A stretch of 64,000 nt of DNA from Pantoea nemavictus (GCF_037479095.1 NZ_JBBGZW010000001.1:1-64000), one strand, 5' to 3'. Numbered from the stretch's first letter, positions 49,018-59,543 are shown. Notes: generated by a model not told the origin, from the letters alone. Numbers and translations: made by a program.

Positions 49018-50385
49018 ATGAGCATTAAGGGCACTGTTTTAGAGAAAATCGTACAAGACAAAGCCGTTTGGGTTGAAGCGCGTCAGGCTCAGCAGCCGCT
49101 GGCAACCTTCCAGAACGATTTGCAACCTGCGGCACGCCATTTTTACGATGCGTTGCGTGGCTCGCGCACCGTATTCATCCTGGAATGCAAAAAAGCCTCA
49201 CCCTCTAAAGGGCTAATTCGCGAGGATTTCGATCCCGCGACCATCGCTGGGGTTTATCGTCATTACGCTTCTGCGGTTTCGGTGTTAACCGATGAAAAAT
49301 ACTTTCAGGGCGATTTTGCGTTCCTGCCGATCGTCAGCGCCGCTATCACTCAACCGGTACTGTGCAAAGACTTTATCATCGATCCTTATCAGATTTACTT
49401 AGCACGCCATTACCAGGCGGATGCCATTCTGCTGATGTTATCGGTACTGGACGATGAACAGTATCGTCAACTCGCCGCCGTGGCACACAGCCTGAAAATG
49501 GGCGTGCTAACCGAAGTGAGTAATGAAGAAGAGCTGGAGCGCGCCATTGCGCTGGAAGCCAAAGTAGTTGGCATTAACAACCGCGACCTGCGAGACCTGT
49601 CTATCGACCTGAACCGCACACGTCAGCTGGCGCCGCGCCTCGGCCATGGCGTCACCGTGATCAGTGAATCGGGCATTCATAACTATGCGCAAGTGCGCGA
49701 ATTAAGTCATTTTGCCAATGGTTTCCTGATTGGATCCGCATTGATGGAAGAAGCTGACCTGACCGCTGGCGTGCGTCGCGTGCTGCTGGGTGATAATAAG
49801 GTTTGCGGTTTAACCCGCGCCGAAGATGCGCTTGCTGCGCACGAAGCCGGCGCCATTTACGGTGGGCTGATCTTCGCCGAAGGCTCGCCGCGTAAAATCA
49901 GCAGTCAACAGGCACAAGAGGTGCAGGCTGCCGCTCCGCTGAAGTATGTGGGTGTTTTCCGCAATAGCAGCATAAGTGACGTTGTCACCAAAGCCACGAC
50001 ACTAACATTGGCGGCGGTTCAGCTGCACGGCGATGAAGACCAGGCGTTCGTCGCGGAACTGCGTCAGGCATTGCCAGCAGAAATAAAAATCTGGAAAGCG
50101 TTGAGCATCAAAGATCACTTACCTGCACGCGACTGGCCACATGTTGATCGCTACGTATTAGATAACGGTCAGGGCGGTACCGGCCAGCGTTTCGATTGGT
50201 CCCTGCTGCAAGGCCAGGATTTGAGCAACGTGCTGCTGGCCGGTGGCCTAAGCGCAGATAACTGTGTCGAAGCCGCGCAGCAAGGCTGTGCCGGCCTTGA
50301 TTTCAACTCCGGCGTAGAGTCTGCGCCAGGCATTAAAGATGCCAGCAAAGTCGCGGCGGTATTCCGCACGCTGCGCGCCTATTAA
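49018..50385 (+). CDS. trpC: TrpC(F), bifunctional indole-3-glycerol-phosphate synthase / phosphoribosylanthranilate isomerase
   Basis: The protein has 455 residues in two TIM barrels. The N-terminal IGPS part (about 1-255) has [17 protein letters not shown] and [15 protein letters not shown]. The C-terminal PRAI part (from about 258, [12 protein letters not shown], then [13 protein letters not shown]) has its own active site. It catalyses two successive steps. I chose ATG 49018, one base after the trpD stop, because it gives the family start [12 protein letters not shown]. Confidence 0.97.
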   Translation: MSIKGTVLEKIVQDKAVWVEARQAQQPLATFQNDLQPAARHFYDALRGSRTVFILECKKASPSKGLIREDFDPATIAGVYRHYASAVSVLTDEKYFQGDFAFLPIVSAAITQPVLCKDFIIDPYQIYLARHYQADAILLMLSVLDDEQYRQLAAVAHSLKMGVLTEVSNEEELERAIALEAKVVGINNRDLRDLSIDLNRTRQLAPRLGHGVTVISESGIHNYAQVRELSHFANGFLIGSALMEEADLTAGVRRVLLGDNKVCGLTRAEDALAAHEAGAIYGGLIFAEGSPRKISSQQAQEVQAAAPLKYVGVFRNSSISDVVTKATTLTLAAVQLHGDEDQAFVAELRQALPAEIKIWKALSIKDHLPARDWPHVDRYVLDNGQGGTGQRFDWSLLQGQDLSNVLLAGGLSADNCVEAAQQGCAGLDFNSGVESAPGIKDASKVAAVFRTLRAY

Positions 50386-50431
50386 TTTCGCTTGCCCGCC
50401 AGCGTGCGGGCCGAATAAGGAAGATGAAGAA

Positions 50432-51625
50432 ATGACCACGTTATTGAATCCCTATTTTGGCGAGTTTGGCGGCCAATATGTGCCGCAAATCCTGATGCCA
50501 GCCCTGCGCCAGCTGGAAAACGCCTTTGTTGAAGCACAGCGCGATCCTGAATTTCAGGCCGAGTTTACTGACCTGCTGAAGAACTACGCAGGACGCCCAA
50601 CTGCGTTAACGCTGTGCAGCAACCTGACCAAAGGCACTAAAACCCGCCTGTATTTGAAGCGTGAAGATCTGCTGCACGGCGGCGCGCACAAAACCAACCA
50701 GGTGCTCGGTCAGGCGCTATTGGCCAAGCGTATGGGCAAAAATGAGATTATCGCCGAAACCGGCGCAGGTCAGCACGGCGTGGCCTCGGCGTTAGCCTGC
50801 GCACTGCTCGGTATGAAATGCCGCATCTATATGGGCGCGAAAGATGTCGAACGTCAGTCACCCAACGTATTCCGTATGCGTTTGATGGGCGCAGAAGTGA
50901 TTCCGGTACATAGCGGCTCCGCTACGCTGAAAGATGCCTGTAATGAAGCGTTGCGCGACTGGTCTGGCAGCTATGAAACCGCGCACTATATGCTCGGCAC
51001 TGCGGCTGGCCCGCATCCGTTCCCGACCATTGTGCGTGAATTCCAGCGCATGATTGGCGAAGAGACGAAAGCGCAGATTCTGGAGCGCGAAGGTCGTCTG
51101 CCAGATGCGGTGTTAGCCTGCGTAGGCGGCGGTTCGAACGCTATCGGCATGTTTGCTGATTTTATCGAAGAAGAGAGCGTGGGTCTGATCGGCGTAGAGC
51201 CTGCTGGTCACGGCATTGAAACCGGTGAACACGGTGCGCCACTGAAACATGGTCGCGTAGGCATCTACTTCGGGATGAAAGCACCGATGATGCAGACCGA
51301 AGAGGGCCAGATTGAAGAGTCTTACTCGATTTCTGCGGGTCTGGACTTCCCATCAGTCGGTCCACAGCACGCGCATCTGAACAGCATCGGCCGCGCTGAA
51401 TATGTCTCAATTACTGATGACGAAGCGCTGAGCGCCTTTAAAGAGCTGTGTCGCGCGGAAGGGATTATCCCTGCGCTCGAATCCTCACACGCGCTAGCAC
51501 ACGCACTGAAAATGATTCGTGAGAATCCCGAAAAAGAGCAGCTACTGGTGGTTAACCTCTCCGGTCGCGGCGACAAAGACATCTTCACCGTTCACGATAT
51601 TTTGAAAGCCAAGGGAGAGATCTGA
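50432..51625 (+). CDS. trpB: TrpB, tryptophan synthase beta subunit
   Basis: The protein has 397 residues. It is a PLP enzyme that joins indole and serine. The PLP lysine lies in [12 protein letters not shown] at about 87, with the glycine loop GGGSNAIG and the [12 protein letters not shown] stretch. The ATG at 50432 matches the family start [24 protein letters not shown] is upstream. The stop overlaps the trpA ATG by one base. Confidence 0.97.
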   Translation: MTTLLNPYFGEFGGQYVPQILMPALRQLENAFVEAQRDPEFQAEFTDLLKNYAGRPTALTLCSNLTKGTKTRLYLKREDLLHGGAHKTNQVLGQALLAKRMGKNEIIAETGAGQHGVASALACALLGMKCRIYMGAKDVERQSPNVFRMRLMGAEVIPVHSGSATLKDACNEALRDWSGSYETAHYMLGTAAGPHPFPTIVREFQRMIGEETKAQILEREGRLPDAVLACVGGGSNAIGMFADFIEEESVGLIGVEPAGHGIETGEHGAPLKHGRVGIYFGMKAPMMQTEEGQIEESYSISAGLDFPSVGPQHAHLNSIGRAEYVSITDDEALSAFKELCRAEGIIPALESSHALAHALKMIRENPEKEQLLVVNLSGRGDKDIFTVHDILKAKGEI

Positions 51626-52428
51626 TGGAGCGTTATAACCAGCTGTTTCAACGTCTGTCGGCGCAGCAAGAAGGCGCGTTTGTCCCCTTCGTCACCCTCG
51701 GCGATCCTTCACCTGAACTGTCGCTGAAAATCATTGATACCTTAGTGGCAGGTGGTGCTGATGCGTTAGAGCTCGGCATCCCGTTCTCAGATCCGCTGGC
51801 CGATGGCCCTACCATTCAGGGTGCAACGCTACGCGCCTTTGCTTCGGGCACCACCGTGGCGCAGTGTTTTGAAATCCTCGCGACCGTTCGTCAGAAATAC
51901 CCCGATCTGCCAATTGGCCTGCTGATGTATGCCAATCTGGTGTTCAGCAAAGGTATTGACAACTTTTATGCACAGTGTGAAGCGGTGGGTGTCGATTCGG
52001 TGCTGGTTGCTGATGTGCCGCTGGAAGAGTCCGCGCCGTTCCGTCAGGCCGCGATGCGCCATAATGTGGCACCGATCTTTATCTGTCCGCCAAATGCCGA
52101 CGATGAGCTGCTGCGTGAGATCGCTGCAAAGGGTCGCGGTTATACCTATCTGCTGTCTCGGGCCGGTGTAACCGGTTCGGAGAATCGCGCCAGTCTGCCG
52201 CTGCATCACCTGATTGAAAAGTTACGTGAGTTCAATGCTGCGCCGCCGCTGCAGGGCTTTGGCATCTCTGAACCCGGCCAGGTAAAAGAGGCGATTGCTG
52301 CAGGCGCGACCGGTGCGATTTCGGGTTCTGCGATTGTGAAGATCATTGAGCGTAACCAGAATGATCCGACCACGCTGCTTAGCGAACTGAAAGCTTTTGT
52401 TAGCAACCTGAAAGCAGCCACCCGCTAA
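51625..52428 (+). CDS. trpA: TrpA, tryptophan synthase alpha subunit
   Basis: The protein has 267 residues in a TIM barrel. The catalytic Glu is in [19 protein letters not shown] (about 49) and Asp in LLADVP-type [11 protein letters not shown] (about 60s in E. coli numbering; 130s for the second motif). It cleaves indole-glycerol phosphate and feeds indole to TrpB. It is the last gene of the operon. Confidence 0.97.
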   Translation: MERYNQLFQRLSAQQEGAFVPFVTLGDPSPELSLKIIDTLVAGGADALELGIPFSDPLADGPTIQGATLRAFASGTTVAQCFEILATVRQKYPDLPIGLLMYANLVFSKGIDNFYAQCEAVGVDSVLVADVPLEESAPFRQAAMRHNVAPIFICPPNADDELLREIAAKGRGYTYLLSRAGVTGSENRASLPLHHLIEKLREFNAAPPLQGFGISEPGQVKEAIAAGATGAISGSAIVKIIERNQNDPTTLLSELKAFVSNLKAATR

Positions 52429-52435
52429 AAATCCT

Positions 52436-52475
52436 TCAAGGCCTTTTTCGCCGACGCGGATAAGGCCTTTTTTAT
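52436..52475 (+). terminator. trp operon terminator
   Basis: GGCCTT and AAGGCC (with CCG-ACG-CGG inside) form a composite stem, followed by six T. Confidence 0.7.
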
Positions 52476-52681
52476 CGCCACAAACCTTTCCCTCCTCATT
52501 TTCGCTGGCACTCTCAGCCTTCCCTGCGCCGCAATCACTACGATTGGATCAATAAGTGGCAAAAATCAGAAGTTTTTCATCTTTTTCACTCACGGCGATT
52601 TGCCGATTTCGCAACGCCAGACCACAATTAACTGCGCCGCCCCATTGCGGCGAAACATCATCTAAGACAGGGAGATAATCA

Positions 52682-52996
52682 ATGAATTTTTTTAAAGTCG
52701 TTGCAGGAATTATGATGGCTGCAGTAATGGCGCTGACACTTAGCGCATGTGCTCCAACAGCAACCAAAGAAGGCACAGGCGGATACATCGACGATACCGT
52801 TGTAACCACCAAGGTTAAGGCTCAGCTTTTGAATGACGAAGCGCTGAAATCCACCGAGATCAACGTGGAAACCTTTAAGGGTAAAGTGCAGCTGAGTGGT
52901 TTTGTAAGTTCACCGCAGATGGCTAATCGCGCAGTTTCTGTAACGCGTAGCGTGGCTGGCGTGAAATCTGTGGTCAACAACATGCAGATTAAATAA
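52682..52996 (+). CDS. BON-domain lipoprotein
   Basis: The protein has 104 residues. The signal ends with a lipobox LSAC, so Cys23 carries lipid. A BON domain (about 35-104) follows, with TTKVKAQLLNDEALKSTEI and VQLSGFVSSPQMANRA. BON proteins (OsmY, DolP) sit in the periplasm or outer membrane and meet phospholipids. It is between trpA and ompW. AGGGAG lies eight bases before the ATG. It may respond to envelope or osmotic stress, but the sequence shows no clear site. Confidence 0.85.
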   Translation: MNFFKVVAGIMMAAVMALTLSACAPTATKEGTGGYIDDTVVTTKVKAQLLNDEALKSTEINVETFKGKVQLSGFVSSPQMANRAVSVTRSVAGVKSVVNNMQIK

Positions 52997-53001
52997 CACA
53001 A

Positions 53002-53023
53002 CGGGCGACCTTTTGGTCGCCCG
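53002..53023. terminator. bidirectional hairpin between the BON gene and ompW
   Basis: CGGGCGACC and GGTCGCCCG form a 9-bp stem with a TTTT loop, between convergent genes. T runs are short. Confidence 0.6.
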
Positions 53024-53042
53024 CATCCTTTCTAAACGTAAG

Positions 53043-53681
53043 TTAGAAACGATATCCCGCGCCGAAGAAGAACACCCACGGATCGATACGTGTGTTGATG
53101 TTCTGCTGCTCACCGTTCGCTTTGAATTTCACTTCTGTATCAATGTCCATGTACCACAGCGATGCATTCAGCATCCAGTCGCGGTTGATTTGATAATCCA
53201 GCCCCACCTGTCCCGCCATGCCCCATGAATCTTTGACGCTCAGATCGCTTAAACCGGCATCCTCGCCCGTCTGATTGAATTTGGCATCATAGAAAGTGGT
53301 GTAGTTAATACCGACGCCCACATATGGACGCGCTTTGCTTTTACTGTCGAGGAAATAATACTGCGCCATTAGTGTTGGTGGCAGCTGGCGCACGGTGGCC
53401 AGATTACCGGTTGCACCGAGGCCGACTTTATGACGGAACGGCGTGGCTGCCAGCAGCTCAACGCCGATGTTGTCCGTCGCCATATAAGTAAAGGTCAACC
53501 CCAGCTGCGTATCGTTGCTGACGTTAAAGCCGCCCATACCCAGCACATTATCAGAGCCTTCGGTCGGACGTACGGTGGCGCTACCCGCGCGCATAAAAAA
53601 ATCACCCGCTTCATGAGCCAGTGCCAGTTGTGGGATTGCCAGGGATATCAGCAGTGCACATTTTGCCAGTTTCATCATCAC
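53043..53681 (-). CDS. ompW: OmpW, outer-membrane eight-stranded beta-barrel
   Basis: The protein has 212 residues. The signal peptide (1-22, ending ALA) is followed by the barrel, starting HEAGDFFMRAGSATVRPTE, and ending with FFFGAGYRF with the usual C-terminal phenylalanine. It forms a hydrophobic channel and is used by colicin S4. An exact FNR site lies upstream, matching oxygen regulation known for E. coli ompW. It is divergent from yciC. Confidence 0.95.
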   Translation of the reverse strand: MMMKLAKCALLISLAIPQLALAHEAGDFFMRAGSATVRPTEGSDNVLGMGGFNVSNDTQLGLTFTYMATDNIGVELLAATPFRHKVGLGATGNLATVRQLPPTLMAQYYFLDSKSKARPYVGVGINYTTFYDAKFNQTGEDAGLSDLSVKDSWGMAGQVGLDYQINRDWMLNASLWYMDIDTEVKFKANGEQQNINTRIDPWVFFFGAGYRF

Positions 53682-54048
53682 TCCTTTGCGAAAAAGTAGG
53701 GTCTCAATATTATTTGCGGCCCAAGATCTACCTCTTTTTAGCTAAAAGATCATCTGCATCATTTCAAATTAACTACTTAAAAAACAATGGATTGATTCAG
53801 ATCAATTTTGGCCCTGCGCGGTGAATTTGTAATCTTGCTGTGAAGGTTTCAAACTGAAATGAGTTTGCATTTTCAGCATAGGATGAGCGCGGCATCCGTT
53901 AGCAACCCCAACATGCTGCGCATTTACTGCGTTTTTTCACCCTTCTTTACCAGAGATGACAGAAAGTTATCGCAATGCGGGTGCCAGCACGCCAGTAGAA
54001 CATGTACAATCGCCGGGTTAATTAATCCGGTTCTTTCAAGGAGTTTAC
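53682..54048. other. divergent intergenic region, ompW / yciC
   Basis: About 370 bp with no gene. It holds the FNR box at 53792-53805 and an AT-rich run (53700-53790) suited to the ompW promoter. AAGGAG at about 54039-54044 is the yciC ribosome site. Confidence 0.5.
53792..53805. promoter_or_regulatory. FNR box upstream of ompW
   Basis: TTGATTCAGATCAA is the perfect FNR consensus TTGAT-N4-ATCAA, about 110 bp upstream of the ompW start and 240 bp upstream of yciC. FNR activation of ompW under anoxia is known in E. coli; here it is inferred from the site. Confidence 0.75.
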
Positions 54049-54783
54049 ATGTCTATCACGGCAAGCTCGTTATACCGTGACACAGGAAATTTTTTGCGCC
54101 ATCAGTTGGTTACTATTTTACTGCTGGCGCTGCTGACGTCGTTCATTACTGTGATCGTCGGCCACGCGTTAACGCCAGGTGAAGACCAGTTATCATTGTT
54201 GAGCCAGTCCGATGACAGCGCATCATCGCTGTTTGAGCTGGTACAAAATATGTCGCCGGATCAGCAACGTATTCTGCTGCGCGCTTCTGCTGCAGGCACA
54301 TTTGCCGCGTTGATTGGTAACACGCTGCTGCTGGGCGGCATGCTAATGCTGATCCCGATGGTGTCAGGCGGACAACGCGTCAGCGCGCTGCGCGCTATCG
54401 GTGCTTCAGCACCCATGCTGCCAAAGCTGCTGCTGCAAACTTTCCTGATCACCCTGCTGGTGCAACTGGGCTTTATGGTGCTGATGGTGCCAGGCGTAAT
54501 TCTGGCGATTCTGTTTTCGCTGGCGCCAGTGATTCTTGCTAATGAGAAGCTCGGTGTAATAGGTGCCATGCGCGCTAGCATGCGCCTCGCCTGGAAGAAT
54601 ATTAAGGTGATTGCGCCTGCGATTGTGTTATGGCTGCTGGCGAAGATTGTGTTGATGTTCTTCTTTTCATCGCTGACGGTACTGCCCGCTAACATCGCCT
54701 CCGTGGTATTGAATGCACTGGGTAATCTGGTCTCTGCTGTGCTGATTATTTATCTGTACCGGCTGTATATGCTGTTACGTTAA
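54049..54783 (+). CDS. yciC: YciC, UPF0259 membrane protein
   Basis: The protein has 244 residues with about six membrane segments (for example [19 protein letters not shown] and [18 protein letters not shown]). The family motif [18 protein letters not shown] lies in the middle. It is in the inner membrane; the function is unknown. It is first in the yciC-yciB-yciA run. Confidence 0.93.
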   Translation: MSITASSLYRDTGNFLRHQLVTILLLALLTSFITVIVGHALTPGEDQLSLLSQSDDSASSLFELVQNMSPDQQRILLRASAAGTFAALIGNTLLLGGMLMLIPMVSGGQRVSALRAIGASAPMLPKLLLQTFLITLLVQLGFMVLMVPGVILAILFSLAPVILANEKLGVIGAMRASMRLAWKNIKVIAPAIVLWLLAKIVLMFFFSSLTVLPANIASVVLNALGNLVSAVLIIYLYRLYMLLR

Positions 54784-54786
54784 TCG

Positions 54787-54812
54787 TTATGGCGCTCATC
54801 TGAGCGCCATAA
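54787..54812. repeat. perfect hairpin between yciC and yciB
   Basis: TTATGGCGCTCA and TGAGCGCCATAA form a 12-bp palindrome with a two-base centre. No T run follows, so it may stabilise or segment the transcript. Confidence 0.6.
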
Positions 54813-54842
54813 CTGTACGCTCCTGCCCTAATTGGAAACGCT

Positions 54843-55382
54843 ATGAAGCAGTTACTCGATTTTCTTCCCCTGGTGGTTTTCTTCATCTTCTACAAGCTGT
54901 ACGACATCTTTGTGGCATCCGGCGCGCTAATTGTCGCCACCGGCCTGGCGCTGGTCGTCAGTTGGGTGCTTTACCGCAAGCTGGAAAAGATGACCATTTT
55001 CACCTTTGTGCTGGTTGCGGTATTTGGCACGCTGACGTTGGTGTTCCATAACGATGAGTTCATCAAATGGAAAGTGACGGTAATTTATTCTCTGTTCGCG
55101 GTGGCGCTGCTATATAGCCAGTGGTTTATGAAGCAGCCGCTGATTCAAACCATGTTGGGTAAAGAGCTGCAGCTGCCATCAGGCGTTTGGCGTAACCTCA
55201 ACGTTGCCTGGGCCATCTTCTTCCTCGCCTGCGGCCTGGCAAATATTTATGTTGCATTTTGGTTATCGCAAGAGTTTTGGGTTAACTTTAAGGTGTTCGG
55301 TCTGACCGGCCTGACTCTACTCTTCACCCTGTTAAGCGGCGTTTATATCTGGCGACAGATGCCGCAACAAGAACAAAAATAA
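54843..55382 (+). CDS. yciB: YciB, inner-membrane protein of the IspZ/septation family
   Basis: The protein has 179 residues with five membrane segments. It starts [21 protein letters not shown] and contains [23 protein letters not shown] and [17 protein letters not shown], as in E. coli. It contacts elongation and division proteins and helps maintain the envelope; in some bacteria it is named IspA/IspZ for septation. It lies between yciC and yciA. Confidence 0.95.
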   Translation: MKQLLDFLPLVVFFIFYKLYDIFVASGALIVATGLALVVSWVLYRKLEKMTIFTFVLVAVFGTLTLVFHNDEFIKWKVTVIYSLFAVALLYSQWFMKQPLIQTMLGKELQLPSGVWRNLNVAWAIFFLACGLANIYVAFWLSQEFWVNFKVFGLTGLTLLFTLLSGVYIWRQMPQQEQK

Positions 55383-55391
55383 TAACACTCC

Positions 55392-55415
55392 GCCCGACAT
55401 CGTCGGGCTTCTCTT
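55392..55415 (+). terminator. hairpin between yciB and yciA
   Basis: GCCCGAC and GTCGGGC form a 7-bp stem with a three-base loop, followed by TTCTCTT. It may be a weak terminator. Confidence 0.5.
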
Positions 55416-55436
55416 CACCTGCAGAAGAACTGAGCA

Positions 55437-55856
55437 ATGGACGAAAAACATAAGTCGCCGCAAGGCGAAATGGTGCTGCGTACCCTGGCAATGCCGGCGG
55501 ATACCAATGCTAACGGTGACATCTTTGGTGGTTGGCTGATGTCGCAGATGGACATGGGTGGCGCGATTAAGGCCAAAGAAATTGCCGAAGGTCGGGTAGT
55601 CACCGTGCGCGTGGATGGAATGACCTTCCTGAAGCCGGTGGCGGTTGGTGATGTAGTGAGCTGTTACGCCCGCTGCATTCGCACTGGCAACAGCTCAATG
55701 ACCATAAATGTAGAAGTGTGGATTAAGAAAGTCTCGTCCGAACCCATCGGTCAAACGTACTGCGCAACTGAAGCCGTGTTTGTTTACGTGGCGGTCGACA
55801 ATACCGGTCAATCGCGCCCGTTGCCGCCCGGCAGAAGTAATTTGAGTGATCTATAA
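55437..55856 (+). CDS. yciA: YciA, acyl-CoA thioesterase
   Basis: The protein has 139 residues in a hot-dog fold. The motif LAMPADTNANGDIFGGWLMSQMDMGGA holds the catalytic Asp and the CoA-binding residues. It hydrolyses short- and medium-chain acyl-CoAs in the cytosol. The ATG at 55437 has a weak site. It is in the yciC-B-A run next to tonB. Confidence 0.95.
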   Translation: MDEKHKSPQGEMVLRTLAMPADTNANGDIFGGWLMSQMDMGGAIKAKEIAEGRVVTVRVDGMTFLKPVAVGDVVSCYARCIRTGNSSMTINVEVWIKKVSSEPIGQTYCATEAVFVYVAVDNTGQSRPLPPGRSNLSDL

Positions 55857-55861
55857 CGCAG

Positions 55862-55890
55862 AAAAAGCGGTCAGTTGACCGCTTTTTTTT
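55862..55890. terminator. bidirectional terminator between yciA and tonB
   Basis: AAAGCGGTCA and TGACCGCTTT form a 10-bp stem with a GT centre, with A and T runs on both sides. Confidence 0.85.
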
Positions 55891-55909
55891 GCCCATTCTC
55901 TGCCTACGC

Positions 55910-56638
55910 TTATTCGATATTGGCGCCGCCATTGATGCGGAACACGATATTCATCGTTAAATTCTTGCCAGGACGCCCCGGTTGATAGCGCCATTTCTTC
56001 ATCGCCTGCTTAACCTCCCGCTCGAACATATTGCGCGGTTCGGCAGAGAGGATCTCGACGTTATCAACACGTCCATCGCTATCCACATCAAACTGTACAC
56101 GCACACGCCCTTCAACCCGGAGCGCAAACGCACGCGCTGGGTACGCAGGCTTGCTGACGTTCATTGCCTTCGGCCCATCGGAAACGCTGGGGGTAGCGGT
56201 CGGATTGGCTTTTGGCGCGGTAGTTGGGCGCGTTTGCGTGGTTGGCGCTTCCTGTTTCACCGGATTTTCCTGCGGCTTCACTTCCTGACGCGGTTTTGGC
56301 TCCGGCTTCTTCTCAACCTTTGGCTTCGGTTTAGGCTTAGGCTTCGGCTTGGGTTCCGGTTTAGGAATCGGCACCGGCTCAACCTTAGGTGGCTCAGGCG
56401 CAACTTCTGGCTCCGGCTCAGGTTCTGGCGGCGGTGGCGTCACCTCCGCTGGAGCGGGCTCGGGTTGCACTTCAGGCGCCACCAGCGAAACGCTGATGGG
56501 CTGCGATGCTTTTGGAACTTCAATTACCTGATGAAACGATGCATAGAGAATGCCAGCAATCAACGAACCGTGAAGTACCACGGATAAAATTACAGCGATG
56601 GGGGTACGTGTAGGCAAAGGCGTAGTCAACGTGGTCAT
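55910..56638 (-). CDS. tonB: TonB, energy-transducing protein
   Basis: The protein has 242 residues from this start. A membrane anchor (about 13-32, [20 protein letters not shown], with His in SVVLHG as in E. coli) is followed by a long proline-rich spacer with EP and KP repeats (about 55-145). The C-terminal domain (about 165-242) has [20 protein letters not shown]. It delivers proton-motive force from ExbBD to outer-membrane receptors. The start is uncertain: ATGs at 56653, 56647 and 56638 are in frame; 56638 gives the length of E. coli TonB before SVVLHG. No site has a good Shine-Dalgarno. Confidence 0.93.
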   Translation of the reverse strand: MTTLTTPLPTRTPIAVILSVVLHGSLIAGILYASFHQVIEVPKASQPISVSLVAPEVQPEPAPAEVTPPPPEPEPEPEVAPEPPKVEPVPIPKPEPKPKPKPKPKPKVEKKPEPKPRQEVKPQENPVKQEAPTTQTRPTTAPKANPTATPSVSDGPKAMNVSKPAYPARAFALRVEGRVRVQFDVDSDGRVDNVEILSAEPRNMFEREVKQAMKKWRYQPGRPGKNLTMNIVFRINGGANIE

Positions 56639-56667
56639 ATCATTCATGTTCATTGAGTGAAGCGCAG

Positions 56668-56688
56668 ATTTTAAATGCAAATAGCAAT
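56668..56688 (-). promoter_or_regulatory. tonB promoter region resembling the E. coli tonB promoter
   Basis: The 21 bases here contain TTGCTA and TTTAAAAT on the minus strand and agree with the E. coli tonB promoter as I remember it, where Fur also binds. Iron control of tonB is therefore likely, but the Fur consensus match is partial. Confidence 0.5.
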
Positions 56689-56842
56689 CAGTTTCAATAA
56701 GCGATGTGCAAGCGCCGTCAGAAAGGGCTTTTTTAACGCTGATTGCGCTGAATGACAGCGTATTTATCTTTCGTTTGCACTCTGATTAACGATCACTTAA
56801 CGTGTCACGCAATTTCGGCAAGTCTAACGGGAGTATCCCATC

Positions 56843-57139
56843 GTGCTTTACGTCATTTATGCGGAAGATACCGCTGATTCACTGGAAAAACGCAATTCGG
56901 TACGTCCCGCACATCTTGCTCGTTTAAAGCTGTTGCAAGATGAAGGTCGACTGATTGCTGCGGGCCCGCTGCCAGCGGTTGACAGTAACGATCCTGGCCC
57001 GGCGGGTTTCACCGGTTCGGTGATCATTGCCGAATTCTCGTCACTGGAAGTGGCGGAATCATGGGCCAAGGATGATCCTTATATTGCCGCAGGTGTGTAT
57101 GAGAAAGTCGCGGTTAAGCCGTTCAAACGCGTCTTCTGA
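56843..57139 (+). CDS. yciI: YciI, YciI-family protein (ferredoxin-like fold)
   Basis: The protein has 98 residues and starts with GTG at 56843, with CGGGAG ten bases before. It has the His and Asp pair (RPAHLARLK and [10 protein letters not shown]) of the YciI family, related to muconolactone isomerase-like dimeric proteins. Function in the cell is unknown. It is divergent from tonB. Confidence 0.93.
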   Translation: MLYVIYAEDTADSLEKRNSVRPAHLARLKLLQDEGRLIAAGPLPAVDSNDPGPAGFTGSVIIAEFSSLEVAESWAKDDPYIAAGVYEKVAVKPFKRVF

Positions 57140-57142
57140 TCT

Positions 57143-57316
57143 ATGTGGCAGTCCGTTTTACTGCTGGTGCTTGCTTTAGCACTCATCGGCAGAGCACTTG
57201 TTGTATGGCGCCGGCATAGCTGGCGCCACGCTCGGCAGCAAATTGTCATGATGATTGTGCTGGCAGCAGCGGTACAGATGGTCAACGTCCTGCTGGTGCT
57301 ACGCGCCGGCGCTTGA
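57143..57316 (+). CDS. possible 57-residue two-segment membrane protein
   Basis: The frame begins ATG at 57143, three bases after the yciI stop, and gives MWQSVLLLVLALALIGRALV, a basic loop WRRHSWRHARQ, and a second hydrophobic stretch ending LLVLRAGA. Membrane segments about 4-20 and 36-53 with a positive loop support translation, and it would be coupled to yciI. It has no Shine-Dalgarno of its own and I recognise no family, so it is provisional. Confidence 0.45.
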   Translation: MWQSVLLLVLALALIGRALVVWRRHSWRHARQQIVMMIVLAAAVQMVNVLLVLRAGA

Positions 57317-57332
57317 TGGCCGCGCAGGTTAA

Positions 57333-57506
57333 TCACACCATTTGTGAGATAAACAGGATGGAGCGGCGATGCTGCTGCGCCACCTGATGACGAATAGTAT
57401 GGATGCGTTTATAACGACGCGATTGCCCTTCCAGCCAGCGAGAACGACGACGGTGTACCTGACGTAACATTCTCCAGCGCGCCACTTCATTTTTGCTGCG
57501 TCTCAT
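57333..57506 (-). CDS. yciY: YciY, small basic protein
   Basis: The product has 57 residues, the same as E. coli YciY. It begins MRRSKNEVARWRM and is rich in Arg and Lys (RRRSRWLEGQSRR). GAGAGGG lies before the ATG at 57506. Its place next to cls is as in E. coli. It is strongly basic and may bind RNA or membrane; the function is unknown. Confidence 0.85.
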   Translation of the reverse strand: MRRSKNEVARWRMLRQVHRRRSRWLEGQSRRYKRIHTIRHQVAQQHRRSILFISQMV

Positions 57507-57668
57507 CACACCCTCTCAGACCGGCTAAACTCGGCAGGCATTATAAAGATCTGTTAGCAAATGCCAAATCGAAAGCTTCATCGAAACGTCATTCACGATT
57601 AAAGGTTTCACTACCTGTGATCAGCACGTAAACTTTGCACAACAAAGCGCGAACAGGACGTCCACTTA

Positions 57669-59129
57669 ATGACCACATTTTATACCCTTATCAGTTGGTT
57701 GCTGCTGTTTGGTTACTGGCTGCTGATTGCGGGTGTCACGCTACGAATTCTGATGAAACGTCGTGCGGTCACCTCAGCAATGGCCTGGTTGCTGATCATC
57801 TACATACTGCCGCTGGTGGGTATAATCGCGTATCTCTCATTTGGAGAGCTGCATTTGGGCAAACGACGCGCCGAACGCGCGCGAACCATGTGGCCTTCCA
57901 CCGCTAAATGGCTGAACGATCTTAAACAGTGCCGCCATATTTTCGCTACTGAACACAGTGATGTCGCGCGTTCGTTATTTGATTTGTGTCGTCATCGTCA
58001 GGGCATCGCGGGTGTTAAAGGTAACCAGCTACAGCTACTGACCAACGCCGACGACGTCATGCACGCATTAATTCGTGATATCCAACTGGCTCGCCACAAT
58101 ATTGAGATGGTGTTCTATATCTGGCATCCCGGTGGATTAGCCGATGAGGTTGCGGAATCGCTGATGGCAGCCTCGCGCCGTGGCGTGCATTGCCGCTTAA
58201 TGCTGGACTCAGCAGGCAGCGTCACCTTCTTCCGCAGTCCGTGGGTCAATATGATGCGTAATGCGGGCATTGATGTGGTTGAAGCGCTACAGGTCAGCTT
58301 GCTGCGTGTGTTCCTGCGCCGCATGGATTTACGGCAGCACCGTAAAGTGGTGTTAATTGATAATTACATCGCCTACACCGGCAGTATGAACCTGGTCGAT
58401 CCGCGCTTTTTCAAACAGGAAGCGGGCGTTGGCCAATGGATTGACTTGATGGCACGCATGGAAGGTCCGGTCGCGACCACAATGGGCATTGTGTATGCCT
58501 GTGACTGGGAGATTGAAACCGGTAAACGCATTCTGCCGCCAGCACCAGATGGCAATGTGATGCCGTTCGAGCAGGAGAGCGGCCATACCATTCAGGTGAT
58601 CGCATCCGGCCCCGGCTTCCCGGAAGATATGATTCATCAGGCATTGCTCACGGCGGTTTATTCGGCGCGTGAGCAGCTGATCATGACGACGCCCTACTTT
58701 GTACCGAGTGATGACCTGCTGCATGCTATCTGTACCGCTGCCTTGCGCGGGGTGGAAGTTAGCATCATTGTGCCACGCCACAATGATTCGCTGCTGGTGG
58801 GCTGGGCAAGCCGTGCCTTCTTTACCGAACTACTGGAAGCCGGCGTAAAAATCTATCAATTTGAAGATGGCTTGCTGCATACCAAGAGCGTGCTGGTTGA
58901 TGGGCAACTGAGTTTGGTCGGCACCGTCAACCTGGATATGCGCAGCCTGTGGCTTAATTTTGAGATCACACTGGTGGTTGATGATGACGGCTTCGGCAGC
59001 GATCTCGCCACCGTACAAGATGATTATATCGCTCGCTCACGCTTGCTGGATGGTGCGCGCTGGGCGAAACGTGCCTGGTGGCAACGCATAGTTGAACGAC
59101 TGTTTTACTTCTTTAGTCCTTTACTGTAA
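57669..59129 (+). CDS. clsA: ClsA, cardiolipin synthase A
   Basis: The protein has 486 residues, equal to E. coli. Two N-terminal membrane segments are followed by a pair of phospholipase-D (HKD) motifs: [21 protein letters not shown] (in two parts) at about 221-241 and [20 protein letters not shown] at about 404-423. It joins two phosphatidylglycerols to make cardiolipin in the inner membrane. It precedes yciU. Confidence 0.96.
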   Translation: MTTFYTLISWLLLFGYWLLIAGVTLRILMKRRAVTSAMAWLLIIYILPLVGIIAYLSFGELHLGKRRAERARTMWPSTAKWLNDLKQCRHIFATEHSDVARSLFDLCRHRQGIAGVKGNQLQLLTNADDVMHALIRDIQLARHNIEMVFYIWHPGGLADEVAESLMAASRRGVHCRLMLDSAGSVTFFRSPWVNMMRNAGIDVVEALQVSLLRVFLRRMDLRQHRKVVLIDNYIAYTGSMNLVDPRFFKQEAGVGQWIDLMARMEGPVATTMGIVYACDWEIETGKRILPPAPDGNVMPFEQESGHTIQVIASGPGFPEDMIHQALLTAVYSAREQLIMTTPYFVPSDDLLHAICTAALRGVEVSIIVPRHNDSLLVGWASRAFFTELLEAGVKIYQFEDGLLHTKSVLVDGQLSLVGTVNLDMRSLWLNFEITLVVDDDGFGSDLATVQDDYIARSRLLDGARWAKRAWWQRIVERLFYFFSPLL

Positions 59130-59166
59130 AACGAGCGAAAATATTACCGCCTCACGGCAAGCAGGA

Positions 59167-59496
59167 ATGACCATGGATTTAAATAATCGCCTTACTGAAG
59201 ATGAAACGCTGGAGCAGGCTTACGATATTTTTCTTGAGCTGGCTGGCGACAACCTCGATCCCGCTGACATTATTCTCTTTAATTTGCAGTTTGAAGAGCG
59301 CGGTGGCGCAGAACTGTTCGATCCTGCAGAAGACTGGCAGGAACATGTCGATTTTGATCTTAACCCTGACTTCTTCGCTGAAGTGGTGATTGGATTAGGT
59401 GAAGCTGACGGCGAGCCGATTACCGATGTGTTTGCGCGTGTTCTGCTGTGCCGTGAAAAAGATCATAAACTCTGCCATATCCTTTGGCGCGAGTAA
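59167..59496 (+). CDS. yciU: YciU, conserved acidic protein (UPF0263/HI1450 family)
   Basis: The protein has 109 residues, as in E. coli. It is strongly acidic; the family stretches [20 protein letters not shown] and [17 protein letters not shown] are kept. It may act as a DNA mimic or bind HU, as for HI1450. I chose ATG 59167 by family length; AGGA is directly before it, so ATG 59173 is an alternative. It is just after cls. Confidence 0.93.
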   Translation: MTMDLNNRLTEDETLEQAYDIFLELAGDNLDPADIILFNLQFEERGGAELFDPAEDWQEHVDFDLNPDFFAEVVIGLGEADGEPITDVFARVLLCREKDHKLCHILWRE

Positions 59497-59512
59497 GCGA
59501 CGACTGAGAGAA

Positions 59513-59541
59513 AAAACGCCGGGCATTTGCCCGGCGTTTTG
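59513..59541. terminator. bidirectional terminator between yciU and oppF
   Basis: AAAACGCCGGGC and GCCCGGCGTTTT form a 12-bp stem with an ATTT loop between convergent genes. Confidence 0.85.
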
Positions 59542-59543
59542 TT

